The notes below the pieces were generated by a model. That model searched no databases. It worked only from the letters and a program-made list of their open reading frames with translations, and was not told the DNA's origin. The position numbers were made by a program, and so were the translations under genes. DNA of 21,216 nucleotides from contig CAZKUN010000164.1 in the NCBI GenBank assembly GCA_964555935.1, positions 1-21,216 on the forward strand, read 5' to 3'. Positions 1 through 7,376 of this stretch are shown here, in pieces. This DNA is from CAZKUN01 sp964555935. GTDB taxonomy: Bacteria > Armatimonadota > Zipacnadia > Zipacnadales > VGFC01. Position 1 is the first letter of the stretch. Each line of letters begins with the position of its first letter.

Positions 1-1680
1 GACCGCCTGCCCATCGTCCGCTACGCGCTTCGCGACCCGTTCAAGATGGAGACCATCAGCCGGGAGATCATCGACGGACTGGACGGCCTCCCGGCGTGCG
101 ATGACTTCCTGGACCGGGCCCGCCACCAGCTCATCGCCTTCGCCCGGCAGGTCGACCAGACCACGCCGGACCTTGACATCCCTATCACCGCTACGTCCGG
201 GGGGCTTGAGGGGCACCTGGAACTCGTGGAGCTGGTGTTGGAGGCCGCCTCTAAACAGCACGAGAAGGCCTTTGCCGCGCTCACCGCAGAAGAGGCTCAG
301 TACATCCGCGATCACCGGATGGCGCTCCTGGACGCCTTCATCGACGTGAAAATGCTCAGCTACGATCCCGATTACGAAGCCCAGCAGGCGTATCTCCCCG
401 TCCTCGATCTCGCGGGGAAGGTCGATATGAATGCTCTCATACAGCAAGCACACACCGTAGCGCTTCTCGTCGATCCCGCCTTCACAACTTCCCTTCTGCA
501 TGCCGCCGAGGCATCCGGTCAGGACCTGAATGCCGCCGTCGTCGCGCAACGCGAGACGCCCTTCGGCAACATCCTCGTGGCCGGACGCGGGCGGACGCGC
601 TACCAGGGCGCGAACTACGCCGCCATCTACGAACTCGGTGGCGACGATGTCTACGCCAACAACCAGGCGACCAGCGTTTGGGGCTCGATTCCCTCGGCCG
701 TCATCGTCGACTACGAGGGCGATGATGCCTACGAGACGTGGAAGCCATTTAGCCAGGGCTGCGGCGATATGGGCGTCGGCATCCTGGCGGATCTGGCGGG
801 AGACGATACTTATGTCGGCATGAAGTTCACGCAGGGCGCGGGGTTCTGCGGCGTCGGGATGCTGATCGACGGCACAGGTGACGACACCTACCGCGGGCTG
901 CAGATGCACCAGGGCGTGGGCCACTGGGGAGCTGGCGTGCTCGCGGATCGCGCGGGCAACGACCGCTACGAATCCCACGCCTGCTCGCAGGGAGTGGGCC
1001 TGCCCGGCGGCATCGGCATCTTGCATGACGGAGCCGGAGATGACAGCTACTACTGCAAGGGCGATCAGATGTCGGGCTATGGCACGGACGGCGTCTTTGA
1101 GGGGTGGGGCCAGGGCGTGGGCTTTGGCTATCGACCGTATGCATCCGGCGGAGTGGGCGTCATCTACGACGCGGGCGGCTCAGACCGGATGGAGGCGGGC
1201 AACTTCAGCCAGGGCGGCGGGTACTACTACGGCTACGGACTGCTCTACGCGGGCGGCAACGACGATGACGAATACATCGGCTCGCGTTGGGCGCAGGGCT
1301 TTGGATGCCACCAGGCCGTCGGCGCCATGATCGAGGCCGGCGGCAACGACCGATACATCACGCGCTACGCCGTCGCGACGGGCATCGCCTGGGATGAAGC
1401 CGTCTCGCTCTTCATCGAGGAGGCCGGAAACGACCGCTACGAGGGCAGCAGCTTCAGCCAGGGCGCATCGGCCCAGAACGGCTTCAGCCAGTTCCTCGAA
1501 CTCGCGGGCGACGATACATACCTCTACACCGACCAGGCCCGCGCCGGCGGCAATGACTACCATGGCGGCAAGTCGCTGAGTTTCTTCGCCGATCTCGGCG
1601 GCGGAGCCGACACCTACCCAAGCCGACCCAACAACGATGTCGTCTTCGATGGCGACAACGCCATCTTCGTCGACGAGTAA
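1..1680 (+). CDS. GDDxY-repeat protein of unknown function (5' end outside window)
   Basis: I do not recognise this family. The frame is open from base 1 (reading DRLPIVRYALRDPF before the first ATG at base 46), so the start probably lies upstream of the window; 559 residues are visible, ending at TAA. The first 185 or so residues look helical (runs such as ELVELVLEAASKQHEKAF). From about residue 201 to the end the protein is a chain of about eleven degenerate repeats of the form xSQGxGxxGxGxLxDxAGDDxYxG. Three consecutive units (starting FSQGCGD, FTQGAGF, MHQGVGH) are exactly 26 residues apart. Each has a G-D/N-D-x-Y turn and an SQG element. This suggests a solenoid, perhaps a beta-helix; the acidic GGNDRY-type turns recall RTX calcium-binding loops, but the period is 26, not 9. 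No signal peptide can be judged. The oxidoreductase gene downstream starts 82 bases later on the same strand and could be co-transcribed. Confidence 0.8.
   Translation, partial: DRLPIVRYALRDPFKMETISREIIDGLDGLPACDDFLDRARHQLIAFARQVDQTTPDLDIPITATSGGLEGHLELVELVLEAASKQHEKAFAALTAEEAQYIRDHRMALLDAFIDVKMLSYDPDYEAQQAYLPVLDLAGKVDMNALIQQAHTVALLVDPAFTTSLLHAAEASGQDLNAAVVAQRETPFGNILVAGRGRTRYQGANYAAIYELGGDDVYANNQATSVWGSIPSAVIVDYEGDDAYETWKPFSQGCGDMGVGILADLAGDDTYVGMKFTQGAGFCGVGMLIDGTGDDTYRGLQMHQGVGHWGAGVLADRAGNDRYESHACSQGVGLPGGIGILHDGAGDDSYYCKGDQMSGYGTDGVFEGWGQGVGFGYRPYASGGVGVIYDAGGSDRMEAGNFSQGGGYYYGYGLLYAGGNDDDEYIGSRWAQGFGCHQAVGAMIEAGGNDRYITRYAVATGIAWDEAVSLFIEEAGNDRYEGSSFSQGASAQNGFSQFLELAGDDTYLYTDQARAGGNDYHGGKSLSFFADLGGGADTYPSRPNNDVVFDGDNAIFVDE
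601..1620 (+). repeat. Tandem ~26-residue SQG/GDDxY protein repeats (about 11 units)
   Basis: This is the in-gene repeat tract of the first CDS. Aligning the translated units gives a consensus x-S/T-Q-G-x-G-x-x-G-x-G-h-L-x-D-x-A-G-D-D-x-Y. Unit ends read GDDVY, GDDAY, GDDTY, GDDTY, GNDRY, GDDSY, GSDRM, DDDEY, GNDRY, GNDRY, GDDTY and GADTY. Units 2-4 keep an exact 26-residue spacing, while later units carry insertions. The DNA repeats are diverged, so this is old duplication rather than a recent tandem expansion. Confidence 0.75.
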
Positions 1681-1697
1681 CCGACTGAACCGCGTAG

Positions 1698-1718
1698 CGA
1701 CGGGCTTCCAGCCCGTCG
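1698..1718. repeat. Hairpin with GTAG lead and TCCAG core (9-bp stem)
   Basis: CGACGGGCT and AGCCCGTCG are perfect inverted repeats around a 3-base loop (TCC), preceded by GTAG. It sits 18 bases after the stop of the repeat-protein gene and 43 bases before the oxidoreductase start. There is no T-tract, so a classic intrinsic terminator is unlikely. A second intergenic hairpin at 2740-2757 has the same GTAG lead and TCCAG core with a different stem, which suggests a dispersed REP-like family. Confidence 0.6.
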
Positions 1719-1761
1719 AAGCCGTCCCGACATCCTGACCACCAATCCGGGGGACTTTGAC

Positions 1762-2679
1762 ATGATCAAGATAGGCATCACCGCCGCATGTCGCTTTGAA
1801 GGCGCCAAAGGTTGCTACCACGGCAACGCGTTCAGCTCAATGTTCAATGGCTGGGACAAGGACAAAGCGGAGGAAATCGGCTGGCAGACCGGCGGCGCCG
1901 ATAGCCTGCGTCTCGCAGGCGCGCGCGTCGTGAAGATCTACGACGATATCCGCGAGCAAGCCGAGGCCATGCAGCAGGTCTACGGCATCGATGAGGTCGT
2001 CGACAGTCCCGAGGCGCTGGCGGAGGGCGTCGACGCCGTGATCGTCGCCGACAGCGGCGAATTCGACAAATGGAAGCTCGGCATCCCCGCGCTGGAGAGG
2101 GGCCTGCCCGTCTTCATCGACAAGCCGCTGGCCGAGACCGCCGACCAGGCTCAGGCGATTGTCGATCTCGCCTCCGCCAACGGCGCGAAGGTCATGAGCT
2201 GCTCCGGTTTCCGCTGGTGCGACGGCGCGGTCGCCGCGCGCGCGGCCCTTGAGAGCCTCGGCGAGCTACGCCTCTTCGTCGGCATCAGCAGTCAGGGCCA
2301 GTACCACGTCTACGGCATCCATCCCACCGAGATGGCATACGGAATCCTCGGCCCGGGCACCGTGTCCGTCACCAACGTCGGCGAGAAGGATCGCGACATC
2401 CTCAGTCTCAAGCGCAAGGATGGCGTGCAGGTCATCCTCAACATGTTCTGGCGGGAGCTGATGGCCGGCGGCCAGCACTACACCATCTGCGGGAGTTCGG
2501 GCTGCCACCAGATCACCGATCTGGGACCCGTCTACCTCAACATGCTCGGGGCTTTCATTGAGATGTGCAACACGGGGGTCCAACCAACCACCAACGAGGA
2601 AATGGTCGAGGTGATCCGCGTCGTCGAGGCCGGCAAGCAGTCGCTTGAGGCCGGGGGAACAGAGATCACCATCGGCTAA
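1762..2679 (+). CDS. Gfo/Idh/MocA-family oxidoreductase
   Basis: A 305-residue protein with the layout of Gfo/Idh/MocA NAD(P)-dependent oxidoreductases, which usually act on sugars, inositols or their derivatives. An N-terminal beta strand (MIKIGITAACRF) opens the presumed Rossmann fold. The family E/D-K-P motif appears as VFIDKPLAET with Lys121, and the C-terminal domain has a histidine segment YGIHPTEMAYGILG with His187, matching the usual catalytic-site position. It is odd in two ways: the glycine-rich GxGxxG dinucleotide loop is absent (the loop is ITAACRFEGAKGCYHG), and it is short compared with the usual 330-400 residues. Cofactor binding is therefore less certain than the fold. The start follows a GGGGG ribosome-binding-like run eight bases upstream. 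No signal peptide is seen, so it is cytosolic. Nearby secreted carbohydrate enzymes suggest a role in catabolism of a released sugar. Confidence 0.8.
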   Translation: MIKIGITAACRFEGAKGCYHGNAFSSMFNGWDKDKAEEIGWQTGGADSLRLAGARVVKIYDDIREQAEAMQQVYGIDEVVDSPEALAEGVDAVIVADSGEFDKWKLGIPALERGLPVFIDKPLAETADQAQAIVDLASANGAKVMSCSGFRWCDGAVAARAALESLGELRLFVGISSQGQYHVYGIHPTEMAYGILGPGTVSVTNVGEKDRDILSLKRKDGVQVILNMFWRELMAGGQHYTICGSSGCHQITDLGPVYLNMLGAFIEMCNTGVQPTTNEEMVEVIRVVEAGKQSLEAGGTEITIG

Positions 2680-2739
2680 GTTGCGTGCGAGTTACTCCGC
2701 GTCATCAGCCTTCCCGTGCCTGCCAGGGAAACTCGTAGG

Positions 2740-2757
2740 TCGAAGCTCCAGCTTCGA
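2740..2757. repeat. Hairpin with GTAG lead and TCCAG core (8-bp stem)
   Basis: TCGAAGCT and AGCTTCGA flank a 2-base CC centre, preceded by CGTAG. It lies in the 142-base gap between the convergent oxidoreductase and hydrolase genes, two bases before a larger inverted repeat. It shares its lead and core, but not its stem bases, with the hairpin at 1698-1718. Confidence 0.6.
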
Positions 2758-2759
2758 TT

Positions 2760-2798
2760 GACCCGGCTGTTTGTCGTCACGTGACGACAAACCGGGTC
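2760..2798. terminator. Nested inverted repeat with perfect 22-bp palindrome; possible bidirectional terminator or operator
   Basis: GACCCGG (2760-2766) pairs with CCGGGTC (2792-2798). Between them, after a 3-base CTG bulge, lies a perfect 22-base palindrome (2770-2791) whose halves are TTTGTCGTCAC and GTGACGACAAA. There is essentially no loop, so in DNA it could extrude as a cruciform and in RNA it would form a long hairpin from either strand. It sits between convergent genes, where a bidirectional terminator is expected, but there is no flanking T-tract. The GTCACGTGAC centre could instead be a protein-binding site. The structure is certain, the role inferred. Confidence 0.5.
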
Positions 2799-2821
2799 GC
2801 GCCCCGCGTCGAGTCTCAGTC

Positions 2822-5800
2822 CTACTTCCCCGCCTCGATCTTATACGTGTGCGTCGGCTGGGGCACGAAGCCCCCGCCGACGATCTCCATAGCCTCGTCG
2901 GCCGTCACGTCCCACGCGGAGCGCAATCCATCGCACTCGTAACGCGCGTCGGCAAACGAGAATAGCACGCGCGATCTGTCATTTGCATTCGTCCACTCGA
3001 CCCCGGCGTCATCGGGCAGCGTCCGGCGATACTGCATCTGCTCGACGACCGCGCAGTAGTCGCGATTCGCCTGGCCGATCTTCTCATGCACTTCGGGCGT
3101 GTCGCCAAACGTCGGCCAACTCACCCAGCACGGAGACTTGCACGCGAGCGAGCGGTAGTAGTAATCGCCACGCGTCACCACCTCATTCGCAGCCCGGTCT
3201 TGAGCCTCGTTGCCAGTGTGACTCATGTAGCCGCTCACGCCATGCCGCGTCATCGGATCGGGTCCGCCGGGATTGGGTGAGTCGATGTTCGCGATGGGAA
3301 ACGACGGAGCCGGTATGCCAAGCGTCCCCGTCGACTCGATGTAGAGCACGTACCCCAGATCAGCCATCCTCGCGTGGAACCGGAACAGCTCCTCAGCCTG
3401 CTCGACGTAGACCTTGCGATCCGCCGCGTTGATGTGATGGCTGAAGTTGTTGTACGAGTCCATCCAGAGACTTCCCAAGCCGGTCTCTTCGCGGACCTTC
3501 CGCCATTGCTCCACGGCGTAATCCGCCCATCCAGCCGTGAACCGCAATCCCCGGATCTCCGGGTAGCAGTAGTTGCTCGGCGGGCCGCCATTTGGCCCCT
3601 CAATCAACCATCCCGGCGTCTCCACCAGCGGCGAATACTGCCACAGATGCGCCGTCGGCGCCCAGGCCTGCACGATCATTCCGTGCTCGGCGGCCTTGTC
3701 GCACAGGTACTTCAGCGCCTCCGTGCCGCCGAACTTCTCGCCCACCTCAATCGCGTCGAGCGAGCAACCACCCCGACCCCACACGCTGTGGATCGCCAGC
3801 ACCTTGAAGCCCATCTCGCCCAGCTTCGGAGCCGCCTCGTCGGCGATGTCGTAGAGGATGCGATCACCGTGCTCGGCGAGTTCCTTCCAGTGCATCCAAC
3901 AGTTCGCCACGGGCAGTGGCGTGGGTTGACGGATGCCCCATTCGGTCGCCTGGGCATTGTTGGCGTAGTCCCGCAACCGCGTCCATTCATCGTGGCCGCC
4001 GCGCTCGGCGAATAGGACCAGCTTCCGCGGCGTTTCCGCCTCCGTTACCCCCGCCAGCGGCATCGAATCGCGGTACTCGATCCACCGTTCCGTGCCAAGT
4101 CTAGTGCTGTTCACATGCGGGACGCGGCCCTCGTAGAGCACGGCGAGCGCGCCGCTTCCCGAGTGCTGATAGTCGAGCCCATCGCCGCCGGCAAATCTCG
4201 GTCCGCCCGTGCCGCAATACGTGCTCTCAGGCGTGACGGTGAAGACGTTCTGCACGTTGTAGGAGTTCTGCGTGATGACCGTGGCGCCAATCGGGTCGCC
4301 ACCCAATTCCCACGTGGTGCGGTCATCGATCCGCGTGATACCGTCGCCGTCCGTCTCCAGCCGGTACTGGTAGGCGAACCCGACGTGCTTGCGGCCTTCG
4401 ATCTCCTCGCGTCTCGGCTCGAACGTCCAGTCAAGGCGATCCGCCCGCCCATTCGTCGTCACCAGTTCCGAGTGGATCACAACGCTTCCGTCCCGGCCCA
4501 CATCATGATTCACGTACCGACACGACGCGTAATGACCTCCACTCTCAGTCTCGACCAGCGGCGCGATCGGGGGCGCTTCAGCATTCCGCAGCGGCAGGCC
4601 ACCGAGCGTCACATCGGACACGCCCATGATGTTCCCATCGTCGAGCGGGATGCGCAGGTCGACACCCGACTTCAGCAAGATGTCGAGGCCGTCTTCAGTC
4701 TCGACCAGGCGCGACTTCGGCCTGGGTTTCAAGGAGACGTCCTGAGTTCCGCGAGTCGGGCTCGCCGGGCTTGCCAACGTTGGCGGCGCAGTGGTCGTCT
4801 CGACCGGGTCCACGTCATACTCCGCCGCCACCCACCCAAGGCTGTAGCTCCGGCTCGGCCTCACCGACACGTTGTCGATCCACAGCCCCCCTCCAGCCGC
4901 CAACGCCCAGAACTCGAGCCGCGCGCCATGCACGTGCGCCGAAGGCACGGTCAGGCCCAGCGTCACGTCCTCCCAGTCCCAGTCGCCATCATGCCTCGGG
5001 CCGATCGTGAACCACTCGATGGGCTTCCCGTCCTCATCGAGCCACCACATTTTCGTGTGATAGGCCCTCACGCCCCGGCCCCGCAGCTGAAACTTGATCT
5101 CATACGTCCGCCCAGGATCCACCGCGAAGTCCTTGCTCGACGCCGCCGCCACCCATCCCGCCGACGACGGCGGATTGCTCGCCCAGTCCCACCAGTTACT
5201 CAGGTCCATCCGCTCATCGACCGTCGTAGCGCGCGGCGAGCACTGGCAGTAGAGCGCCCGGCCGCCATCCGCCCCTATTGCCAGGTCGCGCTGGTCGCCC
5301 TCGAGCGGCCGGCCCAGATGCCACTCGTCGGGCATGGCATCATCGTCCGCATCGGCTTCCATATCTCCGTTGGTCATCAGGTTCTCGCCGTGCGGCTGCG
5401 TTGGGCCGATCCGGCTGAACGACGCGTCATCGATCAGCGCGTAGGAGTCCTTCCCCTCCACGTACACCGAGAACCGGACGTTCGTGAGGCCCTCCTCGAC
5501 CGCGCCGAAGTAGAACCGGTACTCCGTCCACTCCTCCGTGAGATCCGTATGAATCGACGAGCGCCCACCGAGCCACTTCCCGTCGGAGTACTTTTGGATC
5601 TGGATCCGACTCGGCCCGGTGCCCTTCGCCCAAAGCGAGGCGACGTAGAATGTCTCCGGATCGACCGCGACCTTCTCAGAGTAGTGCAACTCGCCCTGGA
5701 AGCGGCCATCCTCCTCTACGGCCCCCAGGCGCACCGCGGCGTCGCCACTGCGCGCGTCATCCGCGCGCTCAAGCGCCGGGTCCGGAGTCTCCCAGCCGAC

Positions 5801-5917
5801 CGGGAGGCCGTCCGCTCACTCCTCAAACCCGCCGTTCGCGAGCAGCGAGGCATCCTGCCCTGTCGCAATGGAGCACGTGGCAATGACAACGAGCACGATC
5901 AACGCATGAGTTCTCAT
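2822..5917 (-). CDS. Secreted CBM + glycoside-hydrolase-like protein, interrupted by in-frame TGA at codon 34
   Basis: Starting at the ATG at 5917 the frame encodes a signal peptide (MRTHALIVLVVIATCSIATG), then QDASLLANGGFEE, then TGA (codon 34), and continues in the same frame to TAG. The total is 1031 codons counting the TGA. The uninterrupted part begins with a GTG at 5734 that lacks a ribosome site, so the ATG is the true start. Two CBM4/9-like jelly-roll modules follow (NGGFEE to IDDASF, about residues 26-170; LMTNGDMEAD to LWIDNVSV, about 180-355). Next comes a beta-rich region and a TIM-barrel-like C-terminal region. The segment GLGSLWMDSYNNF contains Asp820, and LYIESTG follows, resembling the acidic catalytic segments of GH31/GH36-type retaining hydrolases; the exact family is uncertain. 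Expected location is periplasmic or extracellular. It is divergent from the beta-helix gene across 134 bases. It may be a pseudogene, or the stop may be a sequence error. Confidence 0.7.
5816..5818 (-). other. In-frame TGA (codon 34) interrupting the CBM/hydrolase gene
   Basis: Upstream in frame the sequence reads signal peptide plus NGGFEE, and immediately after the TGA it reads ADGLPVGW. The exported DUF4091 protein in this window has the uninterrupted motif NGSFEEIDDAGMPVGW. The two sides are in the same frame, so a single base change (for example GGA or CGA to TGA) explains it. TGA ends the heparinase-like and YjbH genes here, so it is not a reassigned codon. Confidence 0.85.
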
Positions 5918-5928
5918 AGACTATCTCG

Positions 5929-5935
5929 TCCTCCC
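5929..5935 (-). promoter_or_regulatory. Shine-Dalgarno GGGAGGA upstream of ATG 5917
   Basis: On the minus strand GGGAGGA lies 11 bases before the ATG that opens the signal peptide. This is slightly long spacing, but it is the only good ribosome site near the gene start. It favours initiation upstream of the in-frame TGA rather than at the GTG at 5734. Confidence 0.5.
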
Positions 5936-6051
5936 AGCATGTCGTGGAGTGGTACATACGGCAAGCGCAAGCAGATGCCCTGCTCGAAGGCCTCCGGTGT
6001 AGGCGCATCCAATACCCTCGACGATAGCGCCACACGATCAAGGAGCGCCCA

Positions 6052-7284
6052 ATGAACACGCTCGCCGCCGTCGCGTTGCTCTCTCTGGCTTCCACAGTCC
6101 ACGCCGCGAACCCACCCATCGATCCCTGCGATCACGGAGCGGTCGGTGATGGCGTGGCCGACGACACATCCGCAATCCAGGCCGCCCTTAATGCGGCGGC
6201 TGAATCGTCCCACATCGTGAGCCTCCAGCCCGGCAACTACCGCATTGGCGCCATGCTCGATATCCCTCACGGCGTCACGCTCACCGGCGCCGTGACTCGC
6301 TGGGAGGACGGCTCGACCGGCATCATCGTCGAAGAGCCCGGCTTCTCGGCGGTCCGGCTGAACAACCACTCCACGGTCCGCGGGCTGCGGTTCTCCTACC
6401 CCAATAACAGGCTCGGGGCGGAGCCCACGGAGTATCCGCCGACCGTGCTCATGGTCGGCATCAACCCGAGCGTGGAGCAGATCGTGTTCGACGGGGCCTA
6501 TGTTGGCGTGTCGCCGCCGCCCGAGGGCGCCAACACCGGCCAATCCCTATTCCGCGATCTCACTGGTTTCGTGCACAAGACCGGCATCCGCCTCGATGGC
6601 ATCAAAGACATCGCCCGCATTGAGGATGTCCACTGGTTCGTGCCGGGCGCCGGCGGCACGGGCGGCTGGTTTCGGACCAATCGCGTCGGCTTCGAGTTCG
6701 GCAGCGTCGATGGGATCATCATGTCGCAGTGCTTCATGATCGGAGGCAAGACGTTCCTCCACCAGCAAGCCACGAACGGGCAGGGAAACAGCGTCCACAG
6801 CCTCGGCATCCACGTCACTCAGTGCTGGACCGAGGCGGTCAAGTACGGCTTCCTCATCGAGGGCACGTGTGGCCTCACCCTATCGGATACGCAGATCTAC
6901 GTCTCCCAGGCGGATGGAATTGGCATTGCCATGCGGATGCCTCACCTCTACTATCACTCGACGATCACCAACACGCAGGTCCGTCTCGACGGAAATCCCG
7001 ATTCCGCCATCGGAATCGAGTATGCGCCGACGGATGACCACTCGCGGAACCACCTGATGGTGAGTAGCTGCCAAGTCGTGGAGTCGCTCATCGGAATCCG
7101 ACTCGGCGCTCAGGCCCGCCGGGTGATCCTCCGGGGGAACCACCTGCTCGGCTACGAGAGCGCCATCGAGATCGCCGAGGGGGCGGATCAGCTCATCATC
7201 AAGGACAACATCCTCGCCGCGCCGACGCCGATAGCGGATGAGTCGGGCGACGCCGCGACGAAGGTCATTGCCGATAATCTGTAA
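6052..7284 (+). CDS. Secreted right-handed beta-helix protein, pectate-lyase-3 superfamily
   Basis: A 410-residue protein. Residues 1-18 form a signal peptide ending in the cleavage-like STVHA. It is followed directly by the hallmark opening of the Pectate_lyase_3 (pectin-lyase-fold) family: DHGAVGDGVADDTSAIQAAL, then IPHGVTLTGA. The remainder has short strand/turn repeats typical of a right-handed parallel beta-helix, for example RVILRGNHLLGYESAIEIAE and LIIKDNILAA. The family includes polysaccharide lyases, epimerases and phage-type depolymerases. I see no residues that settle the reaction. An AAGGAG ribosome site (6040-6045) lies six bases before the ATG, confirming the start. It is divergent from the CBM/hydrolase gene and convergent with the heparinase-like gene, suggesting it is part of a polysaccharide-degradation set acting outside the cytoplasm. 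Confidence 0.8.
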   Translation: MNTLAAVALLSLASTVHAANPPIDPCDHGAVGDGVADDTSAIQAALNAAAESSHIVSLQPGNYRIGAMLDIPHGVTLTGAVTRWEDGSTGIIVEEPGFSAVRLNNHSTVRGLRFSYPNNRLGAEPTEYPPTVLMVGINPSVEQIVFDGAYVGVSPPPEGANTGQSLFRDLTGFVHKTGIRLDGIKDIARIEDVHWFVPGAGGTGGWFRTNRVGFEFGSVDGIIMSQCFMIGGKTFLHQQATNGQGNSVHSLGIHVTQCWTEAVKYGFLIEGTCGLTLSDTQIYVSQADGIGIAMRMPHLYYHSTITNTQVRLDGNPDSAIGIEYAPTDDHSRNHLMVSSCQVVESLIGIRLGAQARRVILRGNHLLGYESAIEIAEGADQLIIKDNILAAPTPIADESGDAATKVIADNL

Positions 7285-7302
7285 GACGCGGGCGTGGCCC
7301 TT

Positions 7303-7329
7303 GGGCGCGAGGCGATCCCGTCGGCGCCC
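7303..7329. terminator. Weak hairpin between convergent genes
   Basis: GGGCGC and GCGCCC form a 6-bp GC stem around a 15-base loop, 19 bases after the beta-helix gene. There is no T-tract. The stem is short and the loop long, so this is only a candidate for transcription ending in the 92-base convergent gap. Confidence 0.25.
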
Positions 7330-7376
7330 GGGACATGCAGTGCTACGCCAAGGTGCGCCTGGCGGAGTAACGGGCG

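Noticed and set aside
601..1620. RTX/hemolysin-type calcium-binding nonapeptide repeats
   Set aside because: The GGNDRY-like turns are suggestive, but the period is about 26 residues and the GGxGxDxLx nonapeptide register is absent.
5816..5818. Selenocysteine or reassigned TGA
   Set aside because: No catalytic Cys position is expected in a CBM strand, no SECIS-like hairpin was evident just downstream, and TGA is used as an ordinary stop at the ends of two other genes in the window.
4115..6055. A 646-codon open frame on the plus strand, antisense to the CBM/hydrolase gene
   Set aside because: The translation is Arg/Pro/His-rich with no domain signature and mirrors the codon pattern of the minus-strand gene; long antisense frames are expected at this GC content.
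5914..6543. A 209-codon minus-strand frame over the start of the beta-helix gene
   Set aside because: It overlaps a well-supported signal peptide and Pectate_lyase_3 motif on the plus strand and shows no motif of its own.
7335..7370. An 11-codon reading frame (MQCYAKVRLAE) between convergent genes
   Set aside because: No ribosome site, no repeat ends and no recognisable product; too short to separate from chance.
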